A DNA stretch of 7,913 nt from Bacillota bacterium (GTDB lineage Bacteria > Bacillota > Clostridia > Acetivibrionales > DSM-2933). The position numbers and the translations under genes are program-made. Shown here piece by piece: positions 1 to 5,595 of this stretch (position 1 is the first letter of the stretch; each line of letters opens with the position of its first letter). The stretch is taken from positions 1-7,913 of the forward strand of contig JAUZPS010000206.1 of the NCBI GenBank assembly GCA_030705945.1, written 5' to 3'. The notes under the pieces are model-generated. The model searched no databases, was not told the origin of the DNA, and worked only from the letters and a program-made list of their open reading frames with translations.

Positions 1-60
1 ATGAAAACTCATTATATCAAGTTTTTGAAACGACCAGTTGCTAAGTTTTTTTTGATACTA
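1..60. repeat. Palindromic intergenic repeat, family 2, copy 1 (partial, split by a MITE)
   Basis: The window opens inside this element. Its right arm (TTTTTGAAAC at 22-31) and its tail (CCAGTTG, then a T-run, then GATACTA at 54-60) match the copies at 748-845 and 3263-3358. The tail is interrupted at GATACTA by the MITE at 61-161 and resumes with CCTAA at 164-168, where the stop codon of the 165-722 gene lies. The left arm is outside the window. Confidence 0.75.
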
Positions 61-163
61 TATAAAAAGCAATTAATCTTTTACATTTGCCTATCGCAAA
101 ATAACGTTAAAGCGTTCGTTATTTTGCTCCGTCAAATGTAAGATTAATAGTGCTTTTTATATA
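59..163 (+). mobile_element. 101-bp MITE copy A with TA target-site duplication
   Basis: A near-palindromic element (61-161) with terminal inverted repeats TATAAAAAGC / GCTTTTTATA, flanked by TA at 59-60 and 162-163. The two halves are imperfect inverted complements (ATTAATCTT, ACATTTG, GCAAAATAACG and their complements) and would fold into one long hairpin. It has no coding capacity. By eye it is the exact reverse complement of copies C and D. It interrupts a family 2 repeat between GATACTA and CCTAA; the uninterrupted sequence is seen at 3350-3361. TA duplication suggests mobilisation by an IS630/Tc1-mariner-type transposase (inference; no transposase is in the window). Confidence 0.88.
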
Positions 164-164
164 C

Positions 165-722
165 CTAACTTACTAAGCTATGCAAAAATGCAAAGACTAA
201 TATAATTGTATACAATATTGATATTATCAAGCCTGCTAACGCTAAAAAGTAGAAAAAACCGTTGGAGGCTTTTAAATGCTCTTTATTTTTTAAAAACCAT
301 AACCCTCCAAAAATTAAACAGGGTATTGATGTGCAACCTATTATTCCTAAGATAAATATGGTAATTGCAATCTTACCGGAACCATCATTGATATTTGGGT
401 TAAAGGACTTTCTCAGCTTATATGCTGATTGAGATATGGGCTCGGCAGAGGAAAACTCCTCATCGCAGTGTGGACACACCAATGAGGCTGCAGGTATTTT
501 CTCGCCGCATGCGGGACAATCTTTATTATCAATTCCCCAAAATGAGTTTTCCGCGTAATGAACTTCGGTTTTAGTATTAACGACAGGAAGGTTTTTGCAT
601 CCGGGTGTTCCACAGCCGCCGTTTTCATTCCAACAATCCTGATGATAGGAATTTTCACATTCAGGACATGAGGTTGTCAAATCGGAATTTGTTATTTCAC
701 CTTGACATATCGAGCATTTCAT
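165..722 (-). CDS. RING-finger / zinc-ribbon membrane protein (candidate E3-like adaptor)
   Basis: 185 aa. The N-terminus has eight metal ligands in RING cross-brace order: C3-x2-C6, C19-x2-C22, H27-x2-C30, C37-x4-C42, including a Y-H-x-x-C and N-G-G-C-x-x-P-x-C core typical of prokaryotic RING family 1 (Prok-RING_1). A separate zinc ribbon follows (C69, C72, C83, C86). The C-terminal third (about 114-140 and 152-182) forms two hydrophobic segments, so the RING should sit on the cytoplasmic face of the membrane. The start is ATG at 722 preceded by AAAGGGG. It shares RING, ribbon and two-helix order with the 210-aa protein at 1508-2140 and is probably a divergent paralogue. It is the last gene of the leftward cluster, separated from DUF2752 by 353 bp of repeats, so it may have its own promoter. 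RING proteins of this family are known from neighbourhoods of Ubl, E1 and JAB genes. E3 activity here is inferred, and a purely structural zinc role is possible. Confidence 0.82.
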   Translation of the reverse strand: MKCSICQGEITNSDLTTSCPECENSYHQDCWNENGGCGTPGCKNLPVVNTKTEVHYAENSFWGIDNKDCPACGEKIPAASLVCPHCDEEFSSAEPISQSAYKLRKSFNPNINDGSGKIAITIFILGIIGCTSIPCLIFGGLWFLKNKEHLKASNGFFYFLALAGLIISILYTIILVFAFLHSLVS

Positions 723-747
723 GATTTTCCCCTTTATTTGTATTAGG

Positions 748-845
748 GCGTTTCAAAAAATTCCTTGTTCAAGTTTATATGGCTAAAACCCATTATATCA
801 AGTTTTTGAAACGACCAGTTGACCAGTTATTTTTTTGATACTACC
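748..845. repeat. Palindromic intergenic repeat, family 2, copy 2
   Basis: Outer inverted arms GTTTCAAAAA (750-759) and TTTTTGAAAC (803-812) enclose an inner region related to the hairpin in copy 3. A tail with CCAGTTG, a T-run and GATACTACC (837-845) follows. It lies between the DUF2752 gene and the RING gene at 165-722, immediately next to MITE copy B. With 723-1075 as a whole it accounts for most of that gene-free stretch. Confidence 0.8.
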
Positions 846-848
846 TTA

Positions 849-953
849 TAGATAAAAAGCAATTAATCTTTTACATTTGCCTATCACAAAATAACGTTAA
901 AGCGTTCGTTATTTTGCTCCGTCAAATGTAAGATTAATAGTGCTTTTTATATA
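849..953 (+). mobile_element. 101-bp MITE copy B
   Basis: Same element and orientation as copy A. It differs by eye at two positions: the first terminal base (G instead of T at 851) and an A instead of G at 886. It is flanked by TA at 849-850 and 952-953. It lies between DUF2752 and the downstream RING gene, just beyond a family 2 palindrome. Confidence 0.87.
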
Positions 954-1011
954 GATGTATGCCGTTAAAAATCAATTCCCCAAGATATACTAAGGAATGA
1001 TTGAGAAATTA

Positions 1012-1075
1012 CTTCCGATTCTTAAGCGGGTGTTCACGAGTTAAGTGAACACGTAAGCGAAGATTTTATCGGAAG
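1012..1075 (-). other. Nested stem-loop just after the DUF2752 stop codon
   Basis: Outer arms CTTCCGAT (1012-1019) and ATCGGAAG (1068-1075) enclose a perfect inner hairpin GTGTTCAC / GTGAACAC (1030-1037 and 1045-1052, 7-nt loop). The element abuts the TAG stop of the 1076-1501 gene. It could be a transcript 3' end or a processing structure. No T-run follows it on the minus strand, so it does not meet the usual intrinsic-terminator pattern. The neighbouring 953-1011 stretch holds only a weak imperfect inverted repeat (about 970-1002). Confidence 0.5.
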
Positions 1076-1501
1076 CTATTTTTTCAACATTACTAACCAT
1101 GCAAAAGAAAGTATGATCGTTGTTATTATAGTAAAGATTCTGTGAGTATTAACGGCATACGCAATGTCTTTATTGAACTTTATATTTATTAGCCTTAGTG
1201 TTCTATAAGGGATTTGAAACAGTACATACAGATATGCAATTATTCCTCCAATATTAAAGTACAGCGCTTTAGCAAAATCCCCGGCGCTTATGTTGATAAA
1301 GCTTCTTGTCAAACCGCAAAAAGGACACCTTACACCTGTCAGGGACTTAAATACGCATGTTTCAGGTATCTGTTTCCAGCTGCCAAAAGGTAAAAAAACA
1401 TTTGAATCAATACTTTTTAAATAGAATGAGAGCAGTATTGATACAATGGACGCTGCTAATATAATAATATCCGTATATATGTAAGTAAAATTTTTTTTCA
1501 T
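1076..1501 (-). CDS. DUF2752 family small membrane protein
   Basis: 141 aa with the hallmark of DUF2752: a cysteine (C49) followed by C59-P-F-C62-G-L-T-R. Hydrophobic segments lie at about 8-29, 80-102 and 118-138, so this is an integral membrane protein with the cysteine motif in the loop after the first helix. The family's function is not known. The ATG at 1501 is only 6 nt after the stop of the upstream 210-aa RING gene and has no obvious Shine-Dalgarno sequence of its own, which suggests translational coupling. Co-translation with RING and FHA membrane proteins suggests it belongs to the same membrane assembly (inference). It is too small, too hydrophobic and wrong in motif to be an E2 enzyme. 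Confidence 0.83.
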   Translation of the reverse strand: MKKNFTYIYTDIIILAASIVSILLSFYLKSIDSNVFLPFGSWKQIPETCVFKSLTGVRCPFCGLTRSFINISAGDFAKALYFNIGGIIAYLYVLFQIPYRTLRLINIKFNKDIAYAVNTHRIFTIITTIILSFAWLVMLKK

Positions 1502-1507
1502 TGCGCA

Positions 1508-2140
1508 TTAAGTAATGGCTCTTAGAATTATACCCAATCCCCATAAGCAAAGGCCGACAATTCCTAATATTTTACCTGTCTGCGCCATCCCTTTTCCTTC
1601 ATACCCGGGATCTTGCTGAATATCGTTGAGCGCGTTATTGCCTTTTATAATAGCAAGAATGCCAAATATAATAGGACAGCATAATAGTGCAAGAATGCCA
1701 AATATTAACGCATTCTTTGCATCAGGATGGGCTCCTTTGGGCAGTACTTCATTCTGTTTTTGCATGATAGGATCAATAAATCTACCGCAGTGTTTGCATT
1801 TTAAAGCAGATTTTTTTATATCTCTGCGGCAGTAAGGGCACAACTTAGTCTCTTCTGAGCAGCATGTAGGCTGATTGCAACCGCCATTGTTGTCAAAGCA
1901 ATTTTTGTGGTAATAGTTAGAGCAATTATCGCACTTAATTACCGTATCGCCAACATCAAGATTCTTAGAGCATATTTTACAGAAATTTTCTTCAGATATC
2001 TTTGTGTTGGCAACTAACTCCTGATAGTCTTTTTTCGATGTGTCAATCTTGTAGGTTTCAATTACTAAAGGAGAGTTGCATGATGCGCAGGTAGTTGCGA
2101 AAGTATCATTTTCTGCTCCGCAATGTTTACAGATTTTCAT
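1508..2140 (-). CDS. Zinc ribbon - RING - zinc ribbon protein with DUF4190-like membrane tail (candidate E3-like)
   Basis: 210 aa with three zinc modules in a row. There is an N-terminal zinc ribbon (C4, C7, C18, C21), a RING finger (C54-x2-C57, C70-x2-C73, H78-x2-C81, C88-x4-C93) and a second ribbon (C101, C104, C115, C118). The C-terminus (about 142-210) holds two Gly-rich hydrophobic helices separated by a short polar loop, resembling DUF4190. The RING matches the prokaryotic RING family linked to Ubl/E1/JAB neighbourhoods and resembles the RING of the 165-722 protein, sharing Y-H-x-x-C and N-G-G-C. The start is ATG at 2140 with GGGAGGT placed inside the last codons of the FHA gene, whose stop is 2 nt away, so the two are tightly coupled. 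The zinc modules probably face the cytoplasm. Acting as an E3 or as a scaffold that brings Ubl machinery to the membrane is inferred. Confidence 0.84.
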   Translation of the reverse strand: MKICKHCGAENDTFATTCASCNSPLVIETYKIDTSKKDYQELVANTKISEENFCKICSKNLDVGDTVIKCDNCSNYYHKNCFDNNGGCNQPTCCSEETKLCPYCRRDIKKSALKCKHCGRFIDPIMQKQNEVLPKGAHPDAKNALIFGILALLCCPIIFGILAIIKGNNALNDIQQDPGYEGKGMAQTGKILGIVGLCLWGLGIILRAIT

Positions 2141-2142
2141 TT

Positions 2143-3237
2143 TTAATGACCTCCCATTGTTTTATTCTTTTCTCTATATATTAAGGTTGATTCACCGATC
2201 TTAATAACATCACCGGGGACAAGCTTATGTTTTTTTATTCTGCGCCCGTTTACAAAGGTGCCGCTTATGGATTCATTATCCTCTAAAAGATAACCGTCCC
2301 TTACTATGGAAACCTTGGCGTGCCATGGATTTATGTAGGGATCTTTAAAAAGGTATATTTCAGCCTTGGTTGAGCTTCCGATAAATGTCGGGTTTTTATA
2401 TATGATAAATTGCTTTCCTCTAAGTGGGCCGTCTGTCATATAAAGCCATGCATCCATGGTAATAAGCTCAACGAGTCCTATCATTAAGCCCGCAGTCAAC
2501 CCAATGATTACTAGTCCTGCCCCCCTGCTGATCTCAGCTCCATAATCCATTGAACCTGCTGATACAATATAGTTAATTGGGTCAAAAAGCAATCCGCCAA
2601 GCGCTCCTCCAATCAAACCTCCAAGAAATCCATTGAGAGTAAGTTTCTTGGATTTAAGCGCAATTCCAGGACCAAGTCCTAAAGCCATTCCGGCAATGCA
2701 CCAGGCTAAGCTTCTCGCAACCATAATAAACGCTAATGCCAGTAGATTATGTTTTAAATCTGCAAATGCTTCAATACCGAAAATTGCTATGGCAAGTTTT
2801 TCAACTATTGAAAAGACAATACCGGCAGCATATGTAGATATAAGACCACCGACAAAGCCAATCAATCCTCCCAGTAACCCGCCTTTTATTGCTCTTGTAA
2901 AATTTCTGCTTAAGATGCCTTCTACACATCCGATTAATAATCCGCAAAAACCACCCACTGAAGAAAAAAGAAGGTAGGCTGCAATAATTTTTTGAAGGGA
3001 CACAGAATCATCATCAAAAATTGGCTCTACTAAAAGCCATGCAATAAAGGCTCCAATTAAACCAACTACCATTAAATTAAACCAGCTTTTATGTATCAGT
3101 TTTATTTTGTCACTGCCTGTATTCGAATTAGTTTGCATGCCTGTATGCAGTGACAGTTCTTCTGCCTGTCTCTTCAAGACCTCATCGACTTTTGTATCCA
3201 TAAGGTCTTCGCGGGTTATTATTATTTTTTCTTCCAA
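2143..3237 (-). CDS. Multi-spanning membrane protein with C-terminal FHA domain
   Basis: 364 aa. A polar N-terminus (1-50) precedes a Gly-rich membrane region (about 51-258, five or more hydrophobic segments) and a cytoplasmic FHA domain (about 265-356). FHA signatures are visible: F-I-G at 285-287, H306, G-T-F-V-N-G at 326-331, and G-D-V-I-K-I-G at 342-348. Positions that usually contact phosphothreonine are altered: the Arg after the first Gly is Ser288, the Ser of the S-x-x-H motif is Asn303, and the Asn before G-T is Ser325. Binding may therefore be phospho-independent. The start is TTG at 3237, supported by GGGAGGG 6-9 nt upstream; no ATG is nearby. It follows the JAB gene after a 135-bp gap with a family 2 repeat and is coupled to the downstream RING gene. 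It probably acts as a membrane docking platform for the pathway (inference). Confidence 0.85.
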   Translation of the reverse strand: MEEKIIITREDLMDTKVDEVLKRQAEELSLHTGMQTNSNTGSDKIKLIHKSWFNLMVVGLIGAFIAWLLVEPIFDDDSVSLQKIIAAYLLFSSVGGFCGLLIGCVEGILSRNFTRAIKGGLLGGLIGFVGGLISTYAAGIVFSIVEKLAIAIFGIEAFADLKHNLLALAFIMVARSLAWCIAGMALGLGPGIALKSKKLTLNGFLGGLIGGALGGLLFDPINYIVSAGSMDYGAEISRGAGLVIIGLTAGLMIGLVELITMDAWLYMTDGPLRGKQFIIYKNPTFIGSSTKAEIYLFKDPYINPWHAKVSIVRDGYLLEDNESISGTFVNGRRIKKHKLVPGDVIKIGESTLIYREKNKTMGGH

Positions 3238-3262
3238 GCGCGGTACCCTCCCTTAATTAAGG

Positions 3263-3358
3263 TTGTTTCAAAAAATTACTTGCTCAAGTTTTATATGATG
3301 AAAACCCATCATATCAAGTTTTTGAAACTCCCAGTTGCTAAGCTTTTATGATACTACC
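3263..3358. repeat. Palindromic intergenic repeat, family 2, copy 3 (uninterrupted)
   Basis: Outer arms GTTTCAAAAA (3265-3274) and TTTTTGAAAC (3319-3328) and a perfect inner hairpin ATATGATG / CATCATAT (3293-3300 and 3307-3314, 6-nt loop) are followed by CCAGTTG and GATACTACC (3350-3358). It fills the gap between the JAB and FHA genes. It continues as TAA, so it preserves the empty form of the site that MITE copy A occupies. Confidence 0.82.
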
Positions 3359-3372
3359 TAAACAAAACCAAC

Positions 3373-4263
3373 TCACTTATTTGACGAAGGTGTAGCCATA
3401 ACTGCTGAAACAGCGGCAGAATTATTATCCGTTAAAGGCGTTTGAGAGCCTTCTGTAGGTTTAGCGCTATTGTACTGGTTCATGTAGACGCTCTGAGTAA
3501 CACTTAAAAATTGTTCATAATCATGAATCTTGTTCTGCGCAAGAGACAAATTATATTTTAAATTGAAATTCATAAATGCCATAAATAATATTGCAAATGC
3601 GTATAATGCAAGTAGTCCCCACTTTAAAATCGAATTTAACAGTGATGACTTGGAGGTTTCCATATCATTTTCTGATGTTTCACAAGTTTCGCCGTTTAAC
3701 TTTGCGACTTCCGGCTCAAGCTTCTTAGGAGATTTGGTCTTCTTTATGTCACCGGTCCAATACTCGTCTATCAGCTCGGGTTTACCGTTTTTCCATATGA
3801 AAAAACCCTCTGTATTTCGTATGGGATCAACCACAAAAGCCACCTGATGGGCTTGATTGAAAAAGTTCTCATGTATATGCATATCCTGAGATGATAAAAA
3901 TATATCAAAATCCGGATGTGAATGATACCATCCTACAATCAGCTTATCTGAGAACTTGGAATCCTTTTTGTTTAAAATATCAGCCCAGGTATCATGGGTG
4001 AATGTAACATTTGCTCCTGAGTTTTCAGTTTTTCGGGCTATAATACTATCTGTAATTTCCAGATAGTATCCTGCGTGGTCGTGGTAAATGCTGCCAATCA
4101 AGACTCCGCCTATTTCAACAGAAGTGTTAGACGCAGCATGCTCCAATATATTCTTATATGCTTTTTCAGAAATGAAAATTCTATAATCATATTTGCAGGG
4201 AAAGTTTTTTTTAATAACACTATCGAGTTTAATCTCGCTAACATCAGGGCTGTTGGCTGACAT
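3373..4263 (-). CDS. Membrane-anchored JAB/MPN (JAMM) metalloprotease
   Basis: 296 aa. The catalytic domain (about 25-170) has an intact JAMM motif: E50 in V-E-I-G-G-V-L-I-G, then H114-S-H116-P, S124 and D127, which coordinate and activate zinc in JAB isopeptidases. Members cleave after the C-terminal glycine of ubiquitin-like proteins, either removing them from targets or trimming precursors. Here the likely substrate is the Ubl encoded upstream. After the JAB domain comes a polar linker (172-205), one hydrophobic helix (about 212-234), a short coiled-coil-like stretch (about 235-262) and a Ser/Thr/Asn-rich tail. The helix should anchor the protease with its catalytic domain in the cytoplasm (topology inferred). 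This extension is unlike compact bacterial JAB proteins of about 130-160 aa. The start is ATG at 4263 with GGAGG about 8 nt upstream. It follows the E1 gene across a 162-bp gap containing a MITE. Confidence 0.9.
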   Translation of the reverse strand: MSANSPDVSEIKLDSVIKKNFPCKYDYRIFISEKAYKNILEHAASNTSVEIGGVLIGSIYHDHAGYYLEITDSIIARKTENSGANVTFTHDTWADILNKKDSKFSDKLIVGWYHSHPDFDIFLSSQDMHIHENFFNQAHQVAFVVDPIRNTEGFFIWKNGKPELIDEYWTGDIKKTKSPKKLEPEVAKLNGETCETSENDMETSKSSLLNSILKWGLLALYAFAILFMAFMNFNLKYNLSLAQNKIHDYEQFLSVTQSVYMNQYNSAKPTEGSQTPLTDNNSAAVSAVMATPSSNK

Positions 4264-4299
4264 TACTAGCCTCCAAAAAAATATTTTTATGATGCTGAC

Positions 4300-4404
4300 T
4301 ATATAAAAAGCACTATTAATCTTACATTTGACGGAGCAAAATAACGAACGCTTTAACGTTATTTTGCGATAGGCAAATGTAAAAGATTAATTGCTTTTTA
4401 TATA
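4300..4404 (-). mobile_element. 101-bp MITE copy C, between the E1 and JAB genes
   Basis: The element at 4302-4402 is flanked by TA at 4300-4301 and 4403-4404. It is the reverse complement of copy A and identical to copy D by eye. It lies inside the presumed E1-JAB transcript, 21 bp from the E1 stop and 36 bp before the JAB start. Its long stem could affect mRNA stability or read-through. The remaining gap carries only the JAB ribosome binding site. Confidence 0.88.
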
Positions 4405-4425
4405 ATCAATAAAACTTTTCTAAAC

Positions 4426-5595
4426 TTAAATCAATTGGGAGCCTAAAACCTTTTGGGCGTCCCCAAAGAAACAGAAGCAGCATTCATCAAGACCGCTTCT
4501 TGCTTTAATTATATCAAATGGAGGTATTCCGATTTCTTGAAAGGTTTTATCAGGAATATCTTCATTAATGTCAAAATTATGAAAAATAGACGGAGTCATC
4601 TGTGAACCGCATTTTTCACAAATAGCTTCATTTGGCTTAACATTGCCGAGAATTTTATACACTTCCTTAGAAAATCCACAGCTTGGGCAATCAAGTTTAC
4701 TTACGATTTCATGATTTAACTCGATAATCGCGTCATTGCCAAGACGTTCCTTTGCTATACTAAGAAGCGATTTTAATTTGATATCTGCAATGCTAATATC
4801 CAAATCCTCAATATTTTCGTAGGTTTCATGACTGAAACATTCATCTTTTCTTGGATATTCAATAATATATGAATCATGAGTCAATCCGTTAAATATGAAC
4901 CCTTTGCTTTTAAGCACAGGCAGCCCATGGATTAGCTTAACAGCTTCCTGGCACTGTATCCCGGCAATTACCGACGCAGAGGTAGGTGTGGTTGGCACCT
5001 TGCCTTCCAACATTTCATCTCTGGTAAGCAAACTGCAGGACTTTCTGAGTCTTATTATATCCATGTCTACCTTGCTCATTGCGCATTCGTAACACGAACC
5101 ATCAGGAGGTACAAATACCCTTGCAACGCCATTTAACTGCTCAATGGCTCCGTCAATCCATGGAGTGTTGGTTTTCCAGCAACAGCGGTTTATAAATAAT
5201 CTGGCTTCCCTGTTGTCAAGACCCGCCACTACAACATCAGCCCAGCGAAAAACGCCTAATCCAAGGTCAAAGAGTACGTTGCCGCAAAGATAATTGATAT
5301 TGACCTGAGGAAAGATGTCTTTTACGGCTTGAGCCGCAATTTCTGATTTATATTTTCCGTTGTTTTTTTCACGAAAAAGAATGGATCGGGAAAGATTGGA
5401 GTTTTCTATCAAATCCATGTCGACTAGAAAGATGTTGCCAACTCCAAGCAACGACAGATTTTTAAGTATTTCGTTACCTAAGGCTCCAGCCCCAATAACA
5501 AGAACTTTAGCGTTTGATAATTTTTTCTGATCCCACCAGCTGATTAATCCAAATCTGGAAAAACGATCTTCTGAAAAATCATTTATATTAACCAA
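4426..5595 (-). CDS. ThiF/MoeB-type E1-like Ubl-activating enzyme
   Basis: 389 aa from the chosen TTG. The adenylation domain shows G-A-G-A-L-G (35-40), D59/D61 with the S-N-L-S-R70 motif, K83 and D127-N-R, which bind and orient ATP. A C-Y-E-C pair (168/171) matches the zinc-binding C-x-x-C of MoeB. C187, just before the T-R-D-E and P-T-x-P-T-S-A-S stretch, is a plausible thioester cysteine by position (inferred). The C-terminal part adds a zinc ribbon (C303/C306, C326/C329) and an E-C-C-F-C cluster (372-375). The enzyme should adenylate the Ubl's C-terminal glycine. The TTG at 5595 is preceded by GGAGGT 4 nt upstream and overlaps the Ubl gene by 8 bp. A TTG at 5616 (396 aa) is possible but lacks a ribosome binding site. 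Confidence 0.9.
   Translation of the reverse strand: MVNINDFSEDRFSRFGLISWWDQKKLSNAKVLVIGAGALGNEILKNLSLLGVGNIFLVDMDLIENSNLSRSILFREKNNGKYKSEIAAQAVKDIFPQVNINYLCGNVLFDLGLGVFRWADVVVAGLDNREARLFINRCCWKTNTPWIDGAIEQLNGVARVFVPPDGSCYECAMSKVDMDIIRLRKSCSLLTRDEMLEGKVPTTPTSASVIAGIQCQEAVKLIHGLPVLKSKGFIFNGLTHDSYIIEYPRKDECFSHETYENIEDLDISIADIKLKSLLSIAKERLGNDAIIELNHEIVSKLDCPSCGFSKEVYKILGNVKPNEAICEKCGSQMTPSIFHNFDINEDIPDKTFQEIGIPPFDIIKARSGLDECCFCFFGDAQKVLGSQLI

Noticed and set aside
413..658. 81-codon minus-strand frame inside the RING gene at 165-722
   Set aside because: It overlaps the RING/zinc-ribbon coding frame, whose Cys/His pattern is clearly the real one, and shows no features of its own.
2633..2977. Plus-strand reading frame opposite the FHA gene, and similar frames at 1626, 3530, 4075, 4895 and 6637
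   Set aside because: They lie fully inside well-supported minus-strand genes, have no recognisable domains, and have compositions expected of antisense readings.
4300..4404. MITE copy C as a rho-independent terminator between E1 and JAB
   Set aside because: The T-run is part of the long stem rather than following a short GC-rich hairpin, so the usual terminator pattern is not met. An attenuating effect remains possible.
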